From Tenrec ecaudatus (Eukaryota > Chordata > Mammalia > Afrosoricida > Tenrecidae), in contig NC_134539.1 in assembly GCF_050624435.1 (NCBI RefSeq), positions 122,123,525 to 122,187,524 on the forward strand: DNA of 64,000 nt, read 5' to 3'. Position 1 is the first letter of the stretch. The number at the start of each line of letters is the position of its first letter. The position numbers and the translations under genes were made by a program. Below the pieces are notes generated by a model. That model saw nothing but the letters and a program-made list of their open reading frames with translations. It was not told the DNA's origin and did no database searches. Positions 1 through 26,300 of the stretch are shown in pieces.

Positions 1-982
1 GGAACAAGGAGTTTCATTTGTCTAGAATGGAACTTTTCCAAACATAATTTTACATATCATGCATTGGTTATTCTAAAAATACTTTGTTCAATGAGTTTTG
101 CAAAGCTTGCAAACATTGACATATTATACAACATGAAAATGTCAAATTCACTTCCAATCTCATCAGAAAACTGCCAAGCTCACAATGTAGACAAGTTTTC
201 AAAAATCCTGATTTTTACTTTAAAGTTCAAATTCAATCAGGCTCACTGTTTTCATTTTTAAGAATATCCACAAATACTTTTTCCACTGGAACATCAAGTA
301 AAAATAAAGTTCTATGAGATAGTGCCTAATTCAGGGTATAACTCAATATTCTACAAGTGCTTTTCTCCTAGGCAATCATTCTACCTATATGTAAAAAATG
401 CTTTATGATGATATCTCAATTCTTCAGTGTTAAAAACCTCAAGGACTGAAATTTAACCAAATTAGTAATGTATATTGATACATCAAGCACATTCTTAAGA
501 GAACGTGGCTTTTTTTTAACTGTGAGTTAATAGAAAACAATGACTACTTAGATTCGTGCTAAGGTACCCGAAAGTATACCCATCATTACTCTTGCACCAT
601 TAGTACAAATGTTGAGATGGTAAAAAAGACAAATAACATCTTAATGCTATTATGAAGATACAGTTGTGACCTCGCAGATCTCCTGGGGGAAAAAAAATCT
701 GAGGAACCAATAGAGATTCCTGGATCATTGCTTAAGAATGTCTAACACAAAGGAAACAGAAAGAACTGAGGGACATAGAGTTTACAAACATTAGAATATA
801 GGACAGGGTAATAGTTTCTAATTCTCTCATTTTATAAATGAGAAAACAGGCAGAGAGGATAGGGGATTTTACCATCTCACATTATCAGAAGCAAAGAGTC
901 TAATATACTTTACTTCCTTGTTTTTCACAAATGAATTTAGCAAAATCAGCTTTCGTTCAGATGAACAAACTTATACACGTAC
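1..982. other. BRIP1 intron 6 (partial)
   Basis: AT-rich intron downstream of BRIP1 exon 6 on the gene strand. I see no exon 7 homology, no gene and no repeat I can name. Confidence 0.6.
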
Positions 983-16263
<15,281 letters not shown>

Positions 16264-16744
16264 CTGCAACAAAAATGAAAATCAGTACTAAAACCATGAC
16301 ACTCAAAGAAAATAAGATCTCAACAATAGGACAGAACTCTGGAGATTAAAACTGAAATTAATAAATGTATAAACAAAATAAATGGAAGCTAAAGATTTTC
16401 TATCAGTTTGTCATATGTAGTAGTAGAGTAATGCTGGAAGATATGAACCACTAGTAATTCAAATACCAACAGGGCCACCCATAACAAACATGTTTCAGTA
16501 AAACTTCTAGACTAAGATAGATCCGGAAGAATGGCCTAGCAATCTATTTCTAAAAATTAGTCAAATGAAAAATCTATAGATAATATTGTCTAATACTGGA
16601 ACATAATCCCATTCAAGTTGAAAAGCACTACAAAATTGCCACAATACACGAAAACATACCAACAATCATGAATATGTCGCAAAACTGAGCAACTTTTTGT
16701 TCTGTTGTACATAATGTCACCATAAGTCAGAGGCAACTGGACAG

Positions 16745-16960
16745 CAACAAGCAAGTACACAGTGGCTGGGAGCATGCACCTTGTAGTCTGACAGATCTGG
16801 ATTTGCATCCTCTACTCTGCCATACATAACTGGTATGACGTTTGAGAAGTTACTTAACTTCTCTGGGCCTTGGTGTTAGTAAGGTTAAGTGAAATAATAT
16901 GTAAAAAGAACACAGTCTATGCCCAATTCAACATGAGTCTTTATTACACATGTAATTAGA
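16745..16960 (+). mobile_element. MIR SINE
   Basis: MIR core: TAGTCTGACAGATCTGGATT, then AAGTTACTTAACTTCTCTGG and GCCTTGGT. Confidence 0.75.
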
Positions 16961-17267
16961 TATAGGAAACTTACAGAAAGATTCCCTATCAAAGCTCTTT
17001 ATAACTCGAGCACACTTCCCCTGACCCACTCCTGTTGTATCCATTCCTGTTTTCCCTCTTTGTAGTCTTCCAGTTAGAAGGGAAAAAAATGTAAATCGAG
17101 TCAGGAAACAAGTTTTATATCAAATCTGACAGCAACTGAGACGTGTCTTTTCACTGCTCTGGACTAAGACTTTTGATTATAATAATCTCATTTAAAGGTT
17201 GTTACAAGGAGAAAGTGACATGGAACTGAAGGGGGTACTCAACAATTTTTAAAGGTCAGTAGGGTTT

Positions 17268-17462
17268 AACAGGAGCCCCAGTAACACAGTGGATTAAGCA
17301 GTGGGCTGCTAACCCCAAAGTCAGTGGTTTGCTCTGGGGAAAAAGATGAGGCAGTCTACTCCCCTAAAGATGTACTACCTGGGAAGCCTTATGTATGGGG
17401 CAGTTCTACTCTATCCTACAGGGTTGCTAGGAGCTGGGATTCACAATGGCAGTGGGTTCGGT
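17268..17462 (+). mobile_element. AfroSINE
   Basis: Near full length: AGGAGCCCCAGTAACACAGT, GGGCTGCTAACC, then GGCAGTTCTACTCTATCCTA and CAGGGTTGCTAGGAGC. Confidence 0.85.
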
Positions 17463-17469
17463 CGGGTAT

Positions 17470-17610
17470 ACTGGAAAGAGGACAGACTTTGGAATAAGGC
17501 AGCCTAAATCTGAATTTCACTATATGACTCATTTCACTTTTCTGAGCCTCTTTTTTCATCTGTAAAATGGCAAAAGTACTACCGACCTAATGGGGTATTC
17601 ATAAAAACCA
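17470..17610 (+). mobile_element. MIR SINE
   Basis: CTAAATCTGAATTTCACTAT, then CTCTTTTTTCATCTGTAAAA and TGGGGTATTCATA, the MIR core and 3' part. Confidence 0.7.
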
Positions 17611-18109
17611 GTAACAGTATGTAGCCAAACAATGAACTAAGAATTATAGTAACATCCTGAATGCATCTAATCCAGAATTTATCTAATGCATTGAACACAG
17701 AAAAAGTGATCCACTTTAATCCCCACCTCTTCTAATCTATGTTTTTAACCTCGGACCTCTAGGTGTAACCGGGACCTCTTGAAGTTGCTTGCACTCACAA
17801 GTCTCTGTGCATGCTTGAATGTTCTGTGGAGAAAACTCAGATTTCTCATCGCCACAAATGCATTCTAAAGAAATCAATGAAAACCGAAAACAAAATCGAA
17901 AGTGTTAACAATTGAAGAATTAAGTGCCATAGTCGAAAAAAAACAACAAAGTAAATTCAATCTAGGTGTGGATGAATGACTAAATTAGATGCCAGCAATA
18001 CAGTAGATCAGTGCTCCAATTATACCCTAAATCACAGCCTGTGTTCCGAAAAAACCACAGTCCTGAAGTCGCACCCCAATCTGAGTCAACGCACGACGAC
18101 CCGAGTTAC

Positions 18110-18810
18110 AGGGATAATAACCTGGAAGTGCACCGCGAACTGCATCGCGGACAGACAGCCTGGCTGCCTGCCTTCCCGGCTGCCCTCCGGCGCGGCGCTA
18201 ACTCAGAGACACGGGTTCGCAACAGACCTCTGCTCCCGGGCGGTGGGGAGGCGTCCTTCTAGCCCGGCTTCTCTCCACGCCGGCTTCCTCTCCCACGCGC
18301 AGTGCTCCCCCAAGGCCCAGGTGACACACCCCGCAGACGGGCCTGGCGAAGGGGGTGGGGCAAAAGCAGAAGGCACCCTTCGGGCAGGCTCTCGGTGAGA
18401 CCGACTCGGTGGTCCTGAGGAAAACCGGAGAAACGCGAGAAAAAGAAGCCGATTTCCGACAGCGAGTTTGCGGAGCCCTGGCAGAGAGGAAAGGCTACAA
18501 ACCTGAGCCCTCCACCTTCCCACGGTCTTGCCTCCCGCCTCCAGGGCTGTTTCACCTTCTCACCCTGGAAATCGAGACAAAACCCCTCAGCCACACTCTC
18601 CCCGACGAATTCCCGCCTCCCAGCCCTCGACTCGCCGCGCCAATCGCCGAGAGCCTAGTCAGCCAATCACACGCCGAGGCTGGAAACCAGGCGGCCAATC
18701 CAGGAGCAAAGCCCTCTCCCAGCCAATCCAAGCCCCGGAAGTAGGAGCCGCCCCCGAGCGACTTGGCGGCACCGCGAGGCAGTTTTCCGGAAAAGTGAAC
18801 GGAGAGTACA
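18110..18810 (-). promoter_or_regulatory. BRIP1: BRIP1 CpG-island promoter and probable exon 1
   Basis: A CpG- and GC-rich island sits upstream of BRIP1 exon 2, where the human gene has its promoter. It holds CCAAT boxes at 18640, 18663, 18695 and 18723, which read ATTGG on the gene strand. A GGCGGGAA E2F-type site (gene strand) lies at 18610-18617 and a CCGGAAGT ETS/GABP-type site at 18735-18742. There is no TATA box. A candidate exon 1 donor is CTCAG/GTTTGT at 18503/18502, which would put the start site near 18.55-18.62 kb. E2F control of BRIP1 is established in human cells. The exact start is inferred. Confidence 0.75.
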
Positions 18811-18984
18811 AACAAGTCTATTTTAAAGGGAAAGCCTTTTTCGGCTTGACTTTCTAAAAGCCCTGGCAGCGGTTTCCTTGGGAACCTGAAATCTCAGTTT
18901 TAAAGTTAGTAGAAACTACCTAGGCGAGTCCTCTGAGCATTTATTAGTTTAAATTTCGAGTGCGGCGCATAACCAATGATCCAC

Positions 18985-19175
18985 AGTAAGCGGCTATGGT
19001 AGTCTCGTGGTTAAACGCTTGGCCTTAAACCAAAAGGTTGGACGGGTGAAGCTCACCAGTTGCTTATCTAGGATATACTTTCTGGAAATCTTGACGGGCG
19101 GTTCTACTCTGCCCTTTAGGGTCACTATGAGTCAGGATCGACTGTGGCCAATGGGGTTTCCGGTTGTTTTTAAGC
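18985..19175 (+). mobile_element. AfroSINE
   Basis: GGTTAAACGCTTGGCC, AACCAAAAGGTTGGACGGGT, CGGTTCTACTCTGCCCTTTA and AGGATCGACTGTGGCCAATG. Confidence 0.85.
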
Positions 19176-19310
19176 TAAATTTTCACACGGAGGCTCAGTG
19201 ACCCGACAAGGGACTAAAGAGTGTCCAAGCCAGTCCTCAAGGCTTGCAGATAGCTAAATAACGCTCTCAAGGTCTCCAGCCCCAGATTTGTCACTGAACA
19301 CTACTGACAG

Positions 19311-19660
19311 GTGCCGGAAACGGACATCAAGAACATCCTCGGATTATGCAGGAAGCCTCAGAAGATGGAAAGAATAGTCACTACATACAAAAGAACTAGT
19401 TTAACAGTAAGCCATTTCCCGAGATGGCATAGATCAGCACTGATGGTACTGAAGGATGAGGTCCAGGTTGCACTGAAGGCCTTCGTAAAAATAAAGAACA
19501 TCTCTTGATGAGGTGGATAGACGCTGGCTGCAACAATGCGCTCAAGCATAACAATTGTGAGTAAGGTGCTGCCCCAGGCACTGTTTTGTTCTGCTGTGCA
19601 TAGGATCGCCCTCTGTGTAGGGACCAACTGGAAGGGGCCAAACAAAACAAAAAACAGCCC
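19311..19660 (+). mobile_element. RTE-type LINE 3' fragment (probable)
   Basis: The end reads AGACGCTGGCTGCAACAATG, CTCAAGCATAACAATTGTGA, then TTGTTCTGCTGTGCATAGGA and TCGCCCTCTG. This is the sort of 3' end I associate with afrotherian RTE elements. Its last part resembles the AfroSINE tail (tctactctgtcctatagggtcgc type). The assignment is from memory. Confidence 0.45.
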
Positions 19661-19904
19661 CAGATCATTTCTAGGAAGATTTGTCAAAAAAAAGCACGGA
19701 TGGCTACTAGGTTCCCAGTTCAAACACGCACCTATTCCACACAAAACATTTAAACGGTTCTCTGATCACTGGATGGCTACTAATTATCTAGATTCACTTG
19801 TCCTAGTCTCTTTAGAGTGCCTTAATAAAAAACATTTTATGAGCTCAGAGATGATCTTTCCATCAGCCTTTTAATCAAAATCTAAGCTAATGAAGATTTT
19901 ATGG

Positions 19905-20345
19905 AACAAATTGTAACTTGGGATGAATATTGTATTAATCAATACAATCCAGAAAGCAAGGGCTATCCAAAACAGTGGTTTCCAACAGGCTCTGCTGGGC
20001 CTGTTTAATCCAAGGCTCAGGTTAAGAAAACAATTTGGGGATTTCAGAAAAGGTAAAAGTAATCTTGATATTTTCTTAAAGGGCACAGGACAAGCACGAG
20101 TACTTTAAAAGGAAGCTTTGAAGGTTGTTTTTTTTATTATTATTATTGAAACCTGTGGGGGAAAGCCAGGAAATCAACACTGAGGAATTTTTCTACTCAA
20201 TCACGATAATGCACCTGTTTGTCCTGAGAATTTCTGTGGGAAACCACACAGCCGTAGTCACGCCCCTTTAGGCTTGTTGTTCCCCAGACTCAAAGAACAT
20301 TGAAATGGAACACCATTTGAGTCCCTTGAGGATGTAAAAAGGGTA
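19905..20345 (+). mobile_element. Mariner-type transposase relic, second lineage
   Basis: The plus strand reads WDEYCINQYNPESKGYPKQW, then FPTGSAGPV, and farther on LNHDNAPVC. These are mariner transposase blocks around the first catalytic region and the HDNAP block. Stops and a T-rich insertion interrupt it. It is in the opposite orientation to the other two mariner copies and has different motifs, so it is a separate family. Confidence 0.7.
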
Positions 20346-20739
20346 GTTTGGGTATAAATAGAAGACCTCCGAATTCGGAATGTGGGGGCCTGGGAAAATA
20401 GCCTTCACAACACCTAGATAGAGGCTCTGATGAGAAACAATAACTATACATTTTTGTTGTTATTTACTCAATGTTTCTATGATTTTGTAACAATACTTTT
20501 TCATTAGCCTTGAGGATAAAGAAATACAGTATAGAAGTATCTACTTCTTGGCAAAGGTGAATACCCCTTAAGGAGGAATGACAACCTATTCAGCAAGCAA
20601 TAATCAATTACTCAAGGGAAAAAAAGCAAATCCTAACACAACCTGTCAGATTCAAGTTAACTAGAATTTGTCCTCTGAGCAGTAAGGGGTGGTAAAGGGA
20701 CAAGTTGCTTTGTTTGCCTTATATTTCTCCATCTTCCCA

Positions 20740-21140
20740 AAATGTCAAAACCTATAGTACTCATAAAAATTATCTTTTCACCTAGTAATCTGTCCCAGAA
20801 ATATATCCTAAAGAAGTAACCTAAGATAAAAAGTGGTAACACCTCAATTGATAAAAATGCCTACTTGTGACACATATACTGAGAAATTAAAAAAAAAAAC
20901 CTTCCAAGTAGTGATAGTGGGATGATTAAATTATGATATTATCAATTCAATAGATTACGAAGCCAGTAAAGTAATTATAAAACTAAACAACTTTCTGGGT
21001 GAAATTCCACACAAAGTTAAATGGAAAAAAGCAGACTCCAAATTGGGCATCATGAACTTATGTGAAAATATGTATGCATAAAAGAACAAAAAAATTAAAA
21101 TGGAATTGTTAGGACAGTAGCAAGAATATTTATTCATAAC
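20740..21140 (+). mobile_element. HAL1/L1M ORF2 3' fragment
   Basis: Old L1-like sequence: CAGAAATATATCCTAAAGAA, then AAATGGAAAAAAGCAGACTC and AATATGTATGCATAAAAG. It limits how far the INTS2 3' UTR can extend. Confidence 0.6.
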
Positions 21141-21199
21141 CATTAAAATACCTTCAAGATGTTATTCTGCCTTTATAGTTTTATACATAAAATAATTTA

Positions 21200-23188
21200 A
21201 TAACCATTCCAGTTAACTATTATAATGTTCCTCTCCCAAAGCTGTCAATTGGCTTTAATCTTGTAATGCCATTTAACATGGCAAAACAGAACTCCCACAG
21301 GCTCTGGAGACAGATGATCTTGTATTCTAATCTCTTGAACTGTGCTTTCAGGTTTAACAGTAGTGGAATTAAACAACAACAAACCAAGTTCATTTGATAA
21401 ACAGTATGAATGTTTATAAATCAATATTCAAAATAGCTACCCACGTCTGTTTTTACTTGAATTAAAAAAATCATTGTAATCAATTTTAGATCCTTAAATT
21501 ACAAAACACAAATATTAACATTTACTAATATATTTACATATTTTTACATCATCAAGGAATCTGAAGGAAAACAGCACATGCTGTTCTTTTAACACAGCAG
21601 ATATTTAACCAGTCTTTGAAAATTGATCCAGGAATGTGTACTACATCTAATTAGAAAACACACATATAACCACCTTCTCTGACCCCCCTAGCAGATACAC
21701 ACTGCAGAAAAGATGCCCAGGCTGTTTCAAAACAAAAACACAACAAAACAAAAAAGGAGCAGTTTTATTTCATCTTAAGGGACAAAAAAACTGCTGTGTT
21801 AAAAAATAGGAAAATTCTTTTAAGGGTATGTTTTTATTTTTCCCATAAAAACTCCTTAATTGAATGTTAATCGTCCCAAGTGATAATACTCTACCATGTA
21901 TGAGAGTAGGTACTTCATGATTTGAAACAGCTACTTCTTATGTAATAGAACCTTCCGAGGCAGGGCCAGGCGTGACCCCATTTCCAAAGAAGTCAAAATG
22001 GGATGTGACTATCTGCTAATGACAGAGTGACGTTATATTTTTTCCTTTAAAAATTTATGTTCTTAACAGCTTGCCTGACTTACTTTACAGGTTAAGAGAT
22101 CTTTTGGAGAGTGAGGAGAATGGGTTATTATTTCTCAAAAAACAAAATACCTTAAAAAGTGGATACTTAATTTTTTAAATTAGAATTACAGATTACCTGA
22201 ATACCTCTACATAATTAATAGAAATTACCAGCAGAAGACTACAAAAATCTATCAGCAAGACAGTATTTTCTTTAATTTTTCCTGAGACTCAACACTTTAT
22301 TTTCTTACTTAACCACTTTTTCAAAGTAATATATGAATTATAATCCTGATGACAAACCAAGAGCTCAGTGGGTTTTATTGCTCTATGCGTTCTTTGCTTA
22401 TTTTCCTTTCTAAGTGATAAGTTAATAAAGAATTATAAAAATAATTTTAAAAAAAGAAACTAAATGAAATTTCCCTTCAGGTTCTTTGCACAAAGGTGAT
22501 TCTTGAAACTCCAAACTATTCAAGTATCTGTTTAAACATATGGCTTCATGTATTCATAAAACTTGAAGCAAATATGGAAACCTTTAAATTTTCATTGGTA
22601 CGTCCATAGAAACATTTATATTCATCTTCTTGAAACCATTCTCGACACGGCTGCTTGAGATCTGGAATTCCATTTTGCGTTATTCCCCTTGCATTGAGGT
22701 CTTTGAGATTTCTATTTGAGAATCTAATTCCTCATTTTACCTTAATTCTCCCTTTTCTTGACCCCTTCTTTTTCCTGCCACCACGGCATCAATGTAACAC
22801 TGTTACAAGCCGAACATTAAAAGAAACACTAAGGCTACCCACAGATTCATTTCTATAAGAGATTAAATTAAAGGCATGGCTGTCTTTCCTCATGTCTAAA
22901 ATGAAACAAAATGCCAGATTTGTTTTCCAATGAGTTTCTTAATGTGCTGCCAAGGGGGAAAAGAAAATGTTTAGCTGCTACAATATACACATACCAGCAA
23001 ACTAGATCCAAAGAACCATCAGTCATATGCTTGCAAGCATAATTCTCCGAGTTCTAAATTCTATTCATGTTGAATGGAATCATTTTATAGTGATTCTAAA
23101 ACATGACTGTCCACATCCAGTTTTAAAATGTTTTAAGATTCAGGCATATGCAACAGCTTCAGCTTCCGTTTTTGCTGGAGTTTTTTCT
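21200..23188 (-). other. INTS2: INTS2 3' UTR region (end not fixed)
   Basis: Mostly unique AT-rich sequence follows the stop. On the gene strand AATAAA motifs lie at 22379-22374, 22301-22296, 21838-21833 and 21769-21764, any of which could serve as poly(A) signal. The HAL1/L1M fragment at 20.74-21.14 kb makes a longer UTR unlikely. Confidence 0.45.
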
Positions 23189-23358
23189 TTAAATTCCACT
23201 AACACTCATGTTTATTATTTCAATTATTGTACTTTCAATACAATGACAGAGCTGTACATCAGGATCCATGCTTCCAGTATCCCTAGACCCATTTTTATAA
23301 GATTGATCTTTACAGAGCCCAGACCATCCATTTGGTTTCTCATTTATTTGTTGAAGAC
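23189..23358 (-). CDS. INTS2: INTS2 exon 25, C-terminus and stop
   Basis: Acceptor GTTTTTAG. Reads [40 protein letters not shown] and [15 protein letters not shown], followed by TAA at 23191-23189. The exon continues into the 3' UTR. Confidence 0.96.
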
Positions 23359-26300
23359 CTAAAAACATAAGGAAAGAAAATTAATTTAAGGCAAGAAATA
23401 CAGAAAGGATTTTGGCCTATTTGAAACAGTAAGATAACTCTTGAAAATAAGTAACCACTTACGTGTAATAATTGGATCAATGTCTCTTGTCTGAGTGGCA
23501 ACATCGGAAGCACAGACTTGCCCTACTTGGATCAGCAAAGACATAATATCCTCATACAATGGAGGAAATGCTCGACAAAAAGAGACCAGGCTTGGCAGAG
23601 TTGGCATGAAAAAAACATACCGTTTAGCCTGTGTTAAAACTGTGGAAAGATATGACACAAGTTTTTACTTTACAGACAGAAATTCAATATACACTGGGCC
23701 TATACCATGTGCTATCCTATACTGAGGTTACTTTCTACAGCCCTGCCTTCAGGAAGCACACAATCTAGTAGTAGTCAGTCACCACCCAACACAATGGACT
23801 ATGCTTGGGCTATTTCCAAGTACTGCGTCAAGTGCTATATTCACTATTTCACTTAATTCTCAAAATCTCAAAATCTATGACAACCATTTTACATATAAGA
23901 ATCCCTTGAAGTTTAGAGATTAAGAACCTTGTTTAAAGTAACACAGACAGTTAGTTAGTGGTAGACTAGGGATTTATCTCAAGAACCACAAGCACTGAAT
24001 GACTACAAATACTTATAACATAATTAGGCAATACGAAGGAAAAAGAAACACATTGAGTATTTTGGGAGACTTGAGAATGAATTCTAAATTAACTATGTTA
24101 TAACATAGAAGGCCTGAATTATTGTAGAAATATTTTAGTCTTTTTCTTATTGTTTTTTTTTAATTACAGATTGGAAGTTGGATAAAATGTTAAATATGCT
24201 TTAGAACATAAGGAAAGAATATCTTATTTTACATGTATTTGTAATCAATCCTACCTTGTTTTCCACTTATATAATTATATGGCAAAAGTATATTTGGTTT
24301 TCATTATAAAATTTGAGTTTATTACATCTACTAGAAATTAATACATACACAATCACAAAAGGAAAGATAATATGCCTTCCTATTCAGCTCCTCTACCCTA
24401 TATATTTTACTTGTAAATTGGAAAACTTTCAAAAGAATAATAATTCAAAGATTATTCAAGTTAAGCTAATAGTTAATTACAAAAATGTACAAAGTCACTA
24501 AATTCAGGAGATGTATTTACTAACTTATGCCAGAAGTTGCTGCTGTAATTGGTTGGCTACGCACCTGTTAGCAAAGTTCCCATGACATTGACAGCTAAGC
24601 GAGCCACACTGAGTGACTTTGGTAATGCATACTGGATACACAGGTGAGAAAGCAACTGGATAGCAAATATCTGCAATAAAAACCCAAACATTACATGTTT
24701 CAAGCATTAAAAATTATATAAACTTTTTTTATAGAGTTAGCAATACTGGTCAGAGATTTAAATTTGTTCCAAAATGCTCATTACCTGTTTTTCCAGCTCT
24801 GGCTGTGCAATAAGCTCAGGTATGAAATCCAGACATATGTGCATAGATGGGATACCTGCAACCGTCAGAGGCAAAAGTTCACATGGATAACCCTATCTCA
24901 ACAAGAAGGGAAAACATGTTAGAAATAAAACGATTACAAATCAAACACACATAAAAATATGAGGCTCAAAAGGTTTGCAGAAAAAAAGAATTGAAAAGAC
25001 CATAGAATTTTCCCACAAACTTTTGAAGCACCTCATGAATTTTCACTTCCTTCCTATGAAAGCTGTCCTTAGAAGACTGTAATATACTACATAGATCCTG
25101 ATTATTTCACTTTACTGAGATGCTCTTGAATAAGGATAATTACTTGCTAAAAACAAACAAAACGCCCTGGGTTTTCTTCCATGTTGCATCTATGGAATCT
25201 CCAGTTTATAAATGATCCCAAATAACTTTATATTCAAAGGCCTCAAGATCTGGGGGTCTTAAAGGCTTGAAGGTAAACAAGTGGCCATCTAGCTCAGAAG
25301 CAACAAAGCCCACATGGAAGAAGCACACCAGCCTGTGTGATCACGAGGTGTTGAAGGAACAAAAAAATAATATCATTGTGAATGAGGGGGGAGTACAGAG
25401 TGGAGACCCAAAGCCCATTTGTAGGCCACTGGAGATCCCCTTGAAGAGGGGTCTCAGGAAGGAGACAGCCAGTCAGGGTGCAATGTAGCAATGATGAAAC
25501 ATACAACTTTCCTCTAGTTCCTAAATGCTTCTTTCCCCCCACCACCCCTATCATGACCCGAATTCTACCTTGCAAGTCTGGCTAGACCAGAGGATGTACA
25601 CTGGTACAGATAGGAACTGGAAACACAGGGAATCCAGGGCAGATGATCCTTTCAGGACCAGCGGTGTGAGTGGCGATACTGGGAGGGTAGAGGGAGAGTG
25701 GGTTGGAAAGGGAACCGATTACAAGGATCTACATGCGACCTCCTCCCTGGGGGACGGACAACAGCAAAGTGGATGAAGGGAGACGTCGGACAGTGCAAGA
25801 TATGACAAAATAATAATTTATAAATTATCAAGATTTCATGAGGGAGGAGAGAGCTGAGAGGGGCAAAAATGAGGAGCTGATGCCTGGGGCTTAGGTGGAG
25901 AACAAATGTTTTGAGAATGATGAGGGCAATGAATGTACAGATGTGCTTTACACAATTGATGTATGTGTGGATTGTGATAAGAGTTGTATGAGCCCCTAAA
26001 AAATTGGCCTCAAGAAAACTAAGTTTACAATAAAGCATCCATCTTTGAAAACAGACCTGAAAGTGAACAAGCTTAGCAATGTTTGGATCCGCAATGTACA
26101 TTTGGTGCAACAGACAACAAATAAGGCACTGAACTTCTCGAAGGTTACAAAGCAAATTGTCTTCTCCTTCCTCCATGTCCTTATTTGGAGTGCTGGTAGT
26201 AATAACACTTTGTACATTCCGCACCAAGCTGTCTGGGTTGACGTGCTTTGCTCGCTCCTCTTTGGTAGGTAAGCAAATCTCTAACAGAATTTGGACGGCC

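Noticed and set aside
17976..18857. Several 80-140 residue frames on both strands
   Set aside because: They lie in the CpG island, where stop codons are rare; no homology and no splice support. The island is the BRIP1 promoter.
25652..26227. 191-residue minus-strand open frame
   Set aside because: Its first part is INTS2 exon 21; past the GTCTGT donor at 26056 it runs into intron and an antisense L1 3' UTR.
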